64,000 nt of DNA. Source: Alitta virens. Its lineage: Eukaryota; Annelida; Polychaeta; Phyllodocida; Nereididae. This document shows, piece after piece, positions 50,567 to 62,127 of the stretch. The position numbers and the translations under genes are program-made. Below the pieces are notes generated by a model. It searched no databases. It was not told where the DNA came from and worked only from the letters and a program-made list of their open reading frames with translations. The stretch's first letter is position 1. Every line of letters starts with the position of its first letter. The DNA is taken from the NCBI GenBank assembly GCA_932294295.1, contig OW028580.1, positions 31,752,136 through 31,816,135 on the forward strand, read 5' to 3'.

Positions 50567-53059
50567 ATTTTAAAGGCCGCACTTTATTAAAAATGTGTAT
50601 TAGAATGTGGTATCCATTTTTGTTTGGGGAGTAAGGGGTGGGGTTGAGTAGGGCAAGTGCTCAAATTGTAAGTGCATGGTAGTAATAAATTTTGAAATTA
50701 AAAAAAATCACATAGGGGCCTAATATGAGCGAAGCTCCGCCGCCGCAGGCGGCGAGCGCAGCTCACTTCCCGTAGACGATAGGCTACACAGTGGACAAGC
50801 CAACCGGAACTGGTTAAAAATTGATTTCACTTATTATCGCTGTTTCAAAATAACATGTAATCCTATGGAAGATCAACTTATTACCGTTTTTTTTGCCAAA
50901 TTGTCCAGAACGAGACTACGTCATCATGTCATAACAACGTCGTCGGTTCAAAAGTTGCGATGTCCATAATTTCGTAACGAATACGCATCCAGCTTGAAAC
51001 TTGGAGAAAACTTTTCTCTAACTGTAAAAATTCTAACTGTGACTAGAAATAGCGTTTATTTAGAAGGGGAATTCACCAGATAAGAATAACAAATCATCTT
51101 GAATCGATCACGCTCGCGCCAACGACATTGTTGCGATGACGTTTTATGACACCAGGGGGCAGTTGTAAGCGATCGCAGCGCCCCTGGCGGCTGAGAAACG
51201 CATTACAATTATCTGACTTCTTTTTCCTCTAAAATTGTTATCTATTGTCCGATTTTGAAAATTTAAAAACCTACATGAAGTATAATTAATAGTTGAGATT
51301 TAAAGCTGCACTGTCAAATTTGCAATTTGCTAAAACTCATCAAATAGTTGAAAATAACTAATGGGCCAATATTTCTGTTGGATGCAAAATTCCACGCCAG
51401 AAATATTCAGGGCATACTAAATTTGTGTGTTAACTAATGATTTTATCAGACATTATTACTAAAAATAAATCTTACATTGAGAGAAAATCCAGACTAAAAC
51501 ATTGGAAACATACTGGGTATGATGGCATGAAAAACTAATACTTAAATTATTTATTGTAAATTAAGACTAAATTGTTGTGCAAAAGTGGGCATGTGTAATG
51601 CCTAATGGTAAAAAATATCATAAGACAAGAAGGCAGCATTTGTATATATATAAATACTTGAATGTGCTAATTCTGGAGACACAGTAACTTTAAGTTGACA
51701 TAAATAAACATATAACATAGCTTCGCTCACTCCTGGCATTGACAGCTACATATTATTTTGCTGATTTCGTTTTTTTTTGGCTCAAATTTACACGTTAATT
51801 TTGTTTGACCCATTATGGAAACTAAACCTTGTTCAAACAGATTTGTACCACCTTGTAGAACGTGTTAAATGACACTGCTGGGTATAATATGTGGAGTTTT
51901 TTTTCTTCTTCATGTGTATGGCACACAGAATGTATGGATAATTACCACTGTAGTAGTTTAGGCAACTGTAAACAGGGTATATTTGGCTGTCTCGGGGTAA
52001 CTTTGGTTGCCTGCGATAAAAATAAAAAATGAAAAAAAATAAAATTTTGCTAAATCTAACTCTAAAATGGCTTATATAGGTAATTTATGTTTATACAATG
52101 GGCTTCTATTTACCAATAGAGGGAGCTATCAGTAACTACGCCCAAACAATTGTTTATGACGTAATCAAACAATGGGGTCATTGAGTGCAGTGAATGATGT
52201 CATACTTAGATGACGTCATTAAACAATGATTTGGGCGGAGTTACTGATAGCTCCCTCTATTTGGTAAATAGTTGCACATTAACATATATACCCTGTAAAT
52301 ATCCTTACCATTAATGAAGGTCTTTGCTGCTTAAGGGACAGCAAAGTTACACGATGCGATTTTCACTAATCGGACACAGCAGTTGCGGTGTATATAGGCA
52401 TTTATTCTACAAAAATGTCTCACAGATCAAATAGGTGTATAGCTAATTTAAACACGTTAAGTATTTTTTGGTAGTGCCAAAGAAAATGAATTTATCAGCC
52501 CTCTGGAACTTAGTGCAGGGTTACTTTGGCCATGGCCAAAATGACCTCAGAATCCTCAATTCTATTTTATTGAATTAACATGTTCATATCATTACACAAG
52601 AATCTGGTTGGTAGACTTTTTTGCAGACTTTTGAATGCTTTACTTTTGGTGTTGTGATAAACCATCAATATGTAAGAGTAAATATATATTTATTCTCAAC
52701 AAACGTTTTACACAGTACAAGTGCCATTGGGCCTGTGGCAAACATTTTACTGCATCGTTGCAAAAGCCTAGGATGATCAAAGTTACACCCCGTCAAGGTA
52801 ACTTTGGCTTCCCATTATATTATTAAATAAATCTCTTACAATTGTGAATTTCAAGAGGTTTTATGTTGGCCAAAGATACCCCAGTTTTCGATATTACAAC
52901 AGTGGACCATTTTCTTTATCTAGCTTTTGTTAAAACAAACAATGGAAAACTAAAACACAAACTATAAGTATTTTACTGACAATATGATCAGATGATATAT
53001 TCACAAATGAAAATGAAAACTAATCACAAATGATTAGAATGTTAGGACCTGTGTGTATA
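50567..53059. other. Intergenic between LD3 and LD4; repeats only
   Basis: A GC-rich patch (50,728-50,765) bears GAGCGAAGCTCC; AGCTTCGCTCA near 51,720 is its inverted partner, so 50.7-51.7 kb may be one element. GGGGTAACTTTGG at about 51,995 and CCAAAGATACCCC at about 52,870 may bound another around the foldback. No gene. Confidence 0.35.
52106..52271. mobile_element. Foldback element related to 48805
   Basis: Long inverted arms (AGAGGGAGCTATCAGTAACT and complement). The inner arm ATGACGTCATTAAACAAT is shared with the LD3 intron element. Confidence 0.75.
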
Positions 53060-53540
53060 ATTCATCTTGGCTACTTTTGTATGTTTAATAAACAATCTTT
53101 ATTTATGCACTCATTTGATTCCGAAACGAAATTATAATACACTGCATGTTGTTATTGGAAATAGCCTAAAAAAAACATTTAAAAATTCCAAATTTAAAAC
53201 AAACCTTTGCAAGAATGGTATAATATATCGTGTACCAACAGTATACAACAATTGTCCATTGATAGTCAGGAATAAAATCTACAATCACAGCAGGGGCGGT
53301 TTTGCCAGTTATGTTAAAAATTATTCGATTGAAAAATATAACACTGAATGTCAAACTTGGGACTGCTACATTCGCAGAAGATCTATCTGAATTATGTATA
53401 TCTTTGTCCTGTGATCAATCTCACCATCAACTTGGTAATTTCTTTTTGTTCTCCCTAATAAACTAATGCTTCCATTGGTTGCCTTCATCCTCTCCTAACC
53501 CAGTGGCTGTAATAAAAGCTATTTGTCTGTCTGTCTGTTC
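53060..53540 (+). mobile_element. Probable LINE 3' end with CTGT tail
   Basis: A 107-codon frame (53067-53390) reads like the basic C-terminal end of a non-LTR RT. It is followed by untranslated sequence ending AATAAAAGCTATTTGT and a short (CTGT)n. Family not identified. Confidence 0.35.
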
Positions 53541-53759
53541 ATCTGAAATATTTGATATAAGATAGTAAAGTGTTCCCTGCATTGCTATACTTCTTCAGTA
53601 CATCAATATTGTAAGTCATATATGTGAAATGTATGACTGATTCCATTATTTATCCCCTATTAATTGGTAACAATGTGTCTTGAAATTACCAATAATCCTC
53701 ATTTTTTTAGTCATCAACGGAATTGCTTGAATAACTGAAAAATTGTGGCAAGGATAAAA

Positions 53760-56700
53760 TCACAAGATGGTGGTAAACGCGGTTGTGTAGGCATTAATTG
53801 GTCTATTATCATCACCTGCCTCATCATCCAGAGCAGGCATGTCATTGTCTTCTGGAGTTATTGGATCATCAGAAGTTGCGTCATAATCATCTATACTAGA
53901 TATGTCAATATCACCAGCAGGAGAGGTGTCATAATTATCATAAGTAGAAGTGTCATCATCTGTAGGAGGTATGTCATCATCTGTAGCAGGTGTGTCATCA
54001 TTTGTAGAAGTGTAATCATCATCATCATTTGTAGGTGTGTCATTATCACATGGAGTACTTGTGTCATTGTCATCTACATAATCGGTCACTGATATGTCCT
54101 CACCTCCAGATATGTCATCCTCAGTTTGAGAAAATGAACCATCACCCTGAATAGCTGTATCATCATCATCATCATTATCATCACCATCATCATTGTCGAC
54201 TTCATCATCGTCATTGCCATCATTAATGTTGTTATCATCATCCACAACATCATTGCCATCATCATCGTCATCATCGTCATCATCGTCATCATCACCATCA
54301 GCATCGTCTTCGTGGTTGTCGCTTTTGTCATCATCATCGTCCTTATCACTGTCATCATTGTTGTTGTCATTGTCATCATCATAATCATCTGCTGAAATTG
54401 TGTCATTGGGATTATTTAGTGCAGAATTGTCACTGTCATTTGCTGTGAATGTGCCATTGTAATTTCCAGCAAATATGTCATCATCACCATCATCTGCGGC
54501 TATGTCATTATCATAACCTGGTGTGTTGTCATCATTTTGAATAAGTATGTATTCATCATATATAGGAGGTGTGCCTTCATCAGTTTGATTAAGTACATTT
54601 CCATCAAATACAGGGAGTGTGTCTTCATCGCTTGGAGCAAGTATTTCTTCATAGTATGGATGTAGTGTTTCATAATCATTATGGCTAGGTGTGACAACAT
54701 CCTCATGAGTAAAGGCATCGTTATTATATGCATGTGCTATCTCATCATTATTTGCTGCTTCTTCATAAGTTGGTAAAGCTTCATCAGTAATTCCGTTTAG
54801 TGATTCAGAGCTCATTTGAAACACAGGATCGTTCACCACTGTGTAATAAGCTGGAGGTAGGTCACTCAGAATGTCTGGATCTTCTGCTCCAGATGTCAGT
54901 CTCATGTCAGTTTCATAATTCCTTGCTCGAAAGGTAATGTCATCATGAACTGTTGAAATGTGTGTCACGTGATTTTCTTCATTTGTTCTAGCCTTGAGTC
55001 TCCTTCTAGCTATACACTTTAATGTATTTAGTGCACTAACAAGTAAAAGTATGCCTCCAAATACAATGAGTGCAATGTAACCATTATCTGGAAATAAAAG
55101 CAAAAACACAAATATTAACTCGCAAGTTAAGCTGAGTGGGCTGTGCCAATTATTAGGCCTACTTCATAATAACTATGATACACTCTTTCATGGTAAAGAT
55201 GTGTGAATGCACTAAATACTACAACAATGTATGCCTATGGTGTTTTGCTGGAGTCCTGCATGCAATTTGCTCTGTGGAAAGGAGAATGGGGATATGAAAA
55301 TGTCTTCTTGCCAAAATAGGATGGTGTGTCATCCAGTGTACGAAGTCCACATCATCTGGAGATGACTGTGTTAATTAATTAATTAATTAATTCAAATATG
55401 TTTAATACTCTTCACTGGTCAACTTGAAGATGGTTTGAAATACAATATAGATACATACAAAAATATAGGGTCATGGGGTGGAAAGGTTGCTCATGTCCTG
55501 TTAACCTATTTATATAATCACTGTGTTGCACCATATCTCTTGTGTGTCAACAATGCAAGATACATACTAAACTCCGTTTTCTTTTTGTAGCATCCTTCCT
55601 CATCATTGCAGCTCTCACAGTCACACACAGTGTCACAGACCAGTGCAGGGTCAATGCAATTCGAACTATTTTTGTTGGCTATTTGGCAGGAAAAACTTCC
55701 GCTTCCACAGCCTAGGAAAATTGAGTTAGGTTAATTCATAACTGGAAATGATAATGGTATATTTGACAGCCTGTTCATAGCCTGAGATAATCCAAACAAA
55801 TTGAAAAGTTAATTACATTGTAAGCTCTTGAAGAGTGGACTATTTCAACCATGACAGAAGAACTCCGTCAAATTAAGTGCTTGATGAAAGTTTAGAACAT
55901 AACAGCCATAGCATTGAATAGTTTTTTTGTTTATATTCACACTTTCCTGCAGAACATCTTTAGGACAAGTACACACATAATCTAAAATGGGCAACTGTGT
56001 TACACCAGCTTCGTAACATGTCCTTTTTGACACACTGTGGCCAATTTAAAGAGTCAGAGGGGTTCTGCTATGATAACATAAATGCATTGAAACAACTAAC
56101 ATTAAAAACAGTTCTACTGATTGTAAACACCCTGTGTAAATATGTTTAACACATAAATTAATAAATCAGTGACTAACCATAACATGACCTTTCATCCGAT
56201 TCATCAGAACAGTCATTAACTCCATCACAAACCCATTTTTTTGTTATGCACCAGTTGTTGGAACACCAGAATTGACCTGTGTGACATGCTGCAAATCAGA
56301 TGTTAACAGTTAAAACCCATTTTCATTGATGTTTTTATCACTAATGAATTATCTTCTTTCTGTTGTTTTTGCCTATGACATCATCAGATACAGGCAAATA
56401 CTGTAGTGACAGTCAATTACATAGACTTGGAGACAACAAAACTCCAGAGGACATCACGTGAATCCTTGATTCCTATCGGTTAAGGCAGTCCTTCAACCAA
56501 TGGGGGTCCTGAATTCATATGACGTCCTCCTTAGTTTGGTTTGCAAATCAATGGAATCGGATATAATATCTAGATAAGTATTGTGATGTTTTATTTATAT
56601 CAGCCATGAAACTATACTGTGAGCATGGAACAAGCATACCAACACTTTCATAGTTTGACCAATGACCATCTGCCTGATACCTGGTCACATACTTACGAGA

Positions 56701-57573
56701 TGGTGAAGTTTTGTTGAAGCAATAAGCACTTTCCTCATCAAAACAGTTTGAACAATCACAATTGCCATTACAGACCGTGGCTGGTTCGATGCAAATGCCA
56801 TCGCCACAAGAAAAAGTTTCACTTTCGCAGCCTGTGTGAGAGAATGGTGGAATTGTACAAAATTCATGGATTTTCATGTCTGAGAATGAGGCCAGATGCA
56901 GCTAACACATGCACCACAGGAATATGTACAAAATCGAGATTATTGATATAACTTACATTTAGATACTCACCCGAACACGATCTTTCATCTGAGTTATCTC
57001 CACAATCGTTGTTAGTGTCACAGACATTCCAAGCATATGTACAAACACCATTGGTGCAATAAAAATAATAGTTTTGTGGACAGGCTGAAAATTGAAGACA
57101 AAACGTCAATTTTATGGCATGACACAAAACCTTCCCTGAATTATTCCTCAATTGTTTATTCAAGATTTCAAATCAAGGAGTTCAAATATTTGTGCCCCAC
57201 CATCTTAGAAACAACTCATTTTGGAGTAATTTTAATAATATATTACATAACCGACCTTTTTCTATACATTGGTTTCATACAAGTTAGAAAGGAACTAACT
57301 GAAAAAAATGCTATTTACAGCAACATTTAGCAATTTAAAGTAAATTTTATGTCACATCAGCAATACATTGGACATTGGACATTGTCCCAATAATAGACTA
57401 CATTCCATATCAAAGCATATATCATTTGCTTGCATATATACGTATGAATTACTTTTTGATTATTCTTACAAAGTTCAGGAATAAGTAGGTCATAACTTAC
57501 GCCTTGGGTAAAACGTTGTTGCCCCAGAAAAAGTAATAATAGCAATTACGCACAAAAAAGTAGGTCCATGCAT
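53760..57573 (-). CDS. LD4: four-LDLa (A-B-A-B) TM receptor with long Asp-rich tail
   Basis: Exons in transcript order: 57573-57501 (signal peptide starting [18 protein letters not shown]), 57084-56971 (A), 56831-56697 ([11 protein letters not shown]), 56288-56178 ([13 protein letters not shown]), 55711-55568 ([11 protein letters not shown]), 55087-53760 (TM and tail). Total 634 residues, all junctions phase 1. The TM span is [17 protein letters not shown], followed by basic [10 protein letters not shown]. The tail has [18 protein letters not shown] and TPPIYDEY, and then a very long Asp/Asn-rich low-complexity region made from GAT-type triplet repeats (DNA at about 53,950-54,500). The second A-B pair looks like an internal exon-pair duplication. 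An alternative is that 56,697-57,573 belongs to a separate gene, but no tail exon lies between the pairs. Confidence 0.78.
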
Positions 57574-57702
57574 TGCTTTTAATGAAACCATGTTAATGTC
57601 CCTTAAGACATCATAAAGTAACAACACATGTCATTGTTTGGTATGAAGAAATCTAATCATTGAGAGTCCCAGATATTACAGATACGTGATGATAAGATAA
57701 GA
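57574..57702 (-). promoter_or_regulatory. LD4 upstream region with tandem GATAAG
   Basis: TGATAAGATAAG lies at 57690-57701, about 120 bases before the ATG. Confidence 0.4.
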
Positions 57703-57775
57703 GCAATATGCTGAAAAAATACATGTACACAGGTTTCGGTGTCCGAACACTATAACACATTCACATGCTGATAGC

Positions 57776-58105
57776 TACAGTTAGTTAAAAAAAATATGGT
57801 CGACTCTAGAGCTAAAGACAGCGTCAGCTTACACTTACCACCACTACAAATTATAAACCATGATAACTGTAACAAATTTATCTAATATATCATAAATATG
57901 TATGTACAATAGATTTTCAACGGAAAAATAAATATGCATAACTCTGAACTTATACACCAAAAGGCGCTGCATGCACTTTTAGATCCAGCTTGGTGTAGCA
58001 AGCTATAGCCAGACATTTCTGTTTAATGGCAGGTAGCATCATATAGCAGAAGTTTCCTAGCTTTATCTAGGTTTAATTTGACAGTTTTTAATGACACTAA
58101 CTCTA
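57776..58105. mobile_element. Diverged copy of the TACAGTTAGTTTCAT element
   Basis: Left end TACAGTTAGTT, right end GACACTAACTCTA. Shared interior GGTCGACTCTAG and CTTTTAGATCCA. Confidence 0.5.
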
Positions 58106-58524
58106 GCTATATATCACCGTAGTTCTGAATTTGTCGTTTTCTCTTGGTTACAAACCATTGTTGTCAAAATAGTTTTCGTTATACTTTGGTTAAATTATGG
58201 AATTTGTAAAAAAAAATTTTTATCGAAATTTTAGTATTTTTTGGTATAAACACAGAAAATGAAATCTTTCATTTTACAAAATTACATATTTTTAATTTAA
58301 GGTGTGTACGGTACATGTTAGATAAGATAGTTAGTCAAAATTCATTTTATATTAAGCATTAATTGTACATTTTTCTATTTTGATGAAAATTACATTGTAA
58401 TTTACTAATTACAGTTAAAGTTCTAAATTTGTATTTTTGAAGACCTTGAGTTAATTGAGGTAAATACATTGTATTATTAATGCCAATCCTTTATTTTGTA
58501 TGAAATTCAACTGTTAAAATGTTG

Positions 58525-58846
58525 TTCTCATTTAAAGGCTCTTTCACATGGACCAGCTTTTATTGAATTGTGTGCTATGCAGAACATGAGGGAGTTCCAT
58601 AATTACCTGAATATAAAGTATTGCATATGGTGTGAACTGCAGACTTTTTATCTCATCATTACATTCCCTAACGGCTTGTCGTTTAGGATAATTGGCGGTC
58701 CCTTGTACTCAGTGTCTATGCTGAGGCAAGTAAAAGATCCCACACATGGGGTAAATGTGTTAAATGGGTGGACTCCTCCTCTCTCTCACCTCATCAATCA
58801 ACCCTCGATAGTGGCAAGAACTTGTCTAAGAGGGCTGCACTTCCCA

Positions 58847-58896
<50 letters not shown>

Positions 58897-58935
58897 ACTA
58901 TCTTACTATCTAACTATCTAACTATCTATCTATTA
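58525..58935 (+). mobile_element. SINE/LINE-like repeat ending in (CTAT)n
   Basis: Unique-looking body followed by 80 bases of CTAT and CTTA units. A tetranucleotide tail at one end suggests retroposition. Family not recognised. Confidence 0.35.
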
Positions 58936-59291
58936 ATGCCACTAATTTGAGCAAGAATAGTAATAGTAGTGCACTACATAACACATTTTACATAATAATA
59001 TATAGTTTCTTATTCTCTATGTTCTTTGAATAATAAACACAAAGTGCAAAGCACTTCTAAACTAATCGTCACAGTCGAACAAATCCAAATTAGATGAGAT
59101 GATTAAATTTTGAAACAGAATGTTATTATTATACATCGTTCATTAGAAATAACATCATCCCATTTGACAACTTACTCCTCATTTGTCAAATACTAAGTAA
59201 AAAAACAGACTTTCATCATAAGATATTTCATGACACCTTAATTTGTAGTTTGACCAATGACCATCTGCCTGATACCTGATAACATATTTAC

Positions 59292-61725
59292 GAGATGGTG
59301 AAGTTTTGTTGAAACAATAAGCTCTATCCTCGTAAAAACAGTTTGAACAGTCACAGTTGTCATCACATACTTCATCAGGTCTGATGCACTCGTAATTGCC
59401 ACAGGCAAAAGTGAAAGGCTGAATGCAGCCTGTGGAAGAAAATTACAGGATAAATTTCAATGTCTGTGAGAATCCCAGATAGCATTCCAAATCGGGCCGG
59501 CGTCGTTTCTACATCGTTTTGACGTCACCGTCATTGCGCTGACACCGATAGGATTTGGAATACTATCTGGAATAAGAATGTAAATTAAGATTTATTTTGA
59601 ATCATTTTAAATAAAAACTAAACAGCATTAGCCTGTAGGCTATTACATGACAAATATAAACTAACACAATAATAAATTAAATGAGATAAGAAAGCTTAAC
59701 CTGAAATTGCATTCATGACGGGACTACTTCCACATTATGTTTTTTTATTTTTTTTATTTTTATAATGACGTTTATGCCACTATGAAAGTGGTCTGTCCAT
59801 GGAAATGAAAATTGATAATTCAAAAGGATCTTCCAGCCAACGAGACATGGCGATTCATCCCCAGCTAAACATCGAGAAGGCATTGCAATGACTGAGCCAG
59901 CAAATAGTAATTGAAGTATCTCTTATCATTCTGTTACTAGATGGGTACTTGTACCTCGTATGCCAAATTTCATCGAACGCAATCATTTTATGGATTTTAT
60001 TCTGTCTAGCAATTACATAAATTAATGGATTGATTCTTACTTCGAGAGTCACATGATCTTTCATCTGAGTTGTCTCCACAGTTATCTCTTCCATTGCAGA
60101 CATCCCGAATGTGAACACAATTACCATTGGTGCACCAAAAATTATAATTATCTGGGCATGCTGAAAAGAAATAAATGCAAGGATCCATTAGAGCTGGTAG
60201 AAAGTATTTTCTATTTAAATGATCCTGAATGCTCATTTCACATATCAAATATTTTCTGTAATCCTGTATGGTGCAAATTAAAAGGCTCATGTTGCTAGTT
60301 TGTGTGATATTTGCAATTGAAATATATTGCAACTGCTGATATTTAAAATTCGCATGTGAAATGTAACTTATGACATGACATGTATTCATATTCATCCTCA
60401 TCTTCATTCACTCTCATCACCATACTTTCCCAGGGCCACACAACCTTCAAGCATTGCTTTTATGTATGGGTCCAGGCAACTTACATAATATAATTATATT
60501 TATTTGGTATATTGTAATCTTGTAATGCAAATATGACTGTAATTGCCGAAAAATTTAAATAAATTCAAAAATTCAATACTAATATAGCCAAAACTAAGAT
60601 TACATTATTATACATAGATGTAAATCGGCATTTTTTCTCTCCAGAAATCACAGTTAATGAATAACGTATTTATTGAAGAATTCGCACAAAATATTTTATC
60701 CACGAGTTATTGCAGAAATTAATGATTCGACTTTATATTGAATAAAGAAGAATTACAGGGTGCATTTTGTTAAGCGGTGTTGTCGGAACATTTTTTTTTT
60801 TTGGCCACTGTAGAATTTCCGTCTGTGGAGTTTTATAGAACTAAGTCTTGTATTTAATTACCAACATATTATCCAGGCATGGAATCTGCATGGAGTCCAA
60901 TTTGCAATATACAAAATGGTTGTTACAACCAATAGCACTTACTGTCAAATTAGCTGACCTGGCAGGGTATATTAATTTATTTGTCAAATAAAATTACCAT
61001 ACTCAGATAATTTACTGGTATTTGTCAACAAGCCTTAAATGTATACGTGATATTGTTGTTTAGTAAGCAAATTTGTCTCACTGGCAAATGACAAATGTTA
61101 CATGTAGGCCTACAACGTTATGATCAGCGTCGCTGCTTCGCGATTTCAGAGTCGTTTTATGAAAATTTGAGGTCAGAATGGTTCCATCCATGCTACAAGT
61201 GAAATTTTTTTGAAAATCGGACTAATATTGAAGGAGATGTGTAATAAAACGTAGTGATGACGTTCATGACGTTCTTCTGTGCCTCGTCTTCGGTGACGCC
61301 TTCCAGTCAGTCAAATTGCCAGTAAGGCACATTGACGATCAGCCAAATTAGCTGACCAAATACCATTATAACGTAAGGCCTGTGGCTGTAAAGATCACAG
61401 ATTACGGGCTATACCCAGAGAGCATTCCAAATCGGGCCAATGCTATCTCCAGGGGTATATAGCTACTCTCCAGGGAGTCGAGAAATACTCATGCATGCTT
61501 GAACAGGCCTGCAATGTTGTAATTGTACTATTGGCCTAGTTGGTGTATCACCTAATTGGTTAACATATACATTTCATTATCAGACCACGTTAAGACCTAT
61601 TTGTGTGCTAACCGATGCAGTTTAGATGTAACTAATCTTAACAGTTACTTACGTTTTGGATAGAATGTTGTTGCCACAGGAACAGTAATGACTGTAATTA
61701 TGATACAGAAAAAGCGGTAACTCAT
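59292..61725 (-). CDS. LD5 5' module: signal peptide + LDLa A + LDLa B, no tail exon found
   Basis: Exons in transcript order: 61725-61653 (signal peptide starting MSYRFFCIIITVITV, ending FYPK), 60160-60041 ([24 protein letters not shown]), 59429-59292 (B, CDDNCDCSNC, ending NKTSPS). All open and in phase 1. The B exon and its 3' flank closely match the first B exon of LD4 (same NKTSPS end, same following intron bases). No TM/tail exon follows before the LD4 signal-peptide exon. Two readings: an upstream alternative 5' module that skips LD4's first exon and splices into 57084 (giving six LDLa domains), or a truncated duplicate. The B donor is GTAAAT, weaker than its LD4 counterpart GTAAGT. 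Confidence 0.65.
59474..59570. mobile_element. MITE, CCCAGATAGCATTCC family
   Basis: Both TIRs present. It lies just upstream of the LD5 type B exon, in its intron. Confidence 0.75.
61414..61452. mobile_element. Truncated MITE, CCCAGATAGCATTCC family
   Basis: Left TIR with one change (CCCAGAGAGCATTCC), then GGGCCAATGCTATCT; the interior is lost. Confidence 0.5.
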
Positions 61726-61920
61726 ACATTTCCTGTAGTAAAACCAAATCTCCTCTGAACACAGCACAATAGGAGACATTTTAATTACTAAGAAATGTAA
61801 TAACCTCGTAATCATTCATAAACACAGATAAGCAATGATACGATAAAAATCATGAATAGGATTTTTTTTCATGCAATCATATTTTGTCTTATTAAGCTGT
61901 TTTATCACAATTATATGCTG
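61726..61920 (-). promoter_or_regulatory. LD5 upstream region with GATA-type motifs
   Basis: AGATAAG lies at 61826-61832, about 100 bases before the ATG. CGATAA at about 61840 and TTATCA at about 61904 lie farther up. Confidence 0.4.
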
Positions 61921-62127
61921 GGTCATAAATTATAACCGGAACAGGAGTCAAAAACGCTGCTCTTTCTAAAGTCAAGCGGTATCAGACAGTTCCACTGAGG
62001 CACTAACCGCAAGGAGAACGAAACATGTAGGCCTATGTGACTTGCACTTTACAGCCAAATTCACTGAGTGGAAACCAATCTCTTGGACATACAGCTTGCT
62101 TGTATGAATCCATGACTCTTATAATAA

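Noticed and set aside
54193..54384. Plus-strand Ser-rich frame
   Set aside because: Antisense of the Asp-rich LD4 tail.
2508..58935. CRISPR-like arrays
   Set aside because: The regular repeats here are simple satellites or tandem coding units without spacers, in an animal genome.
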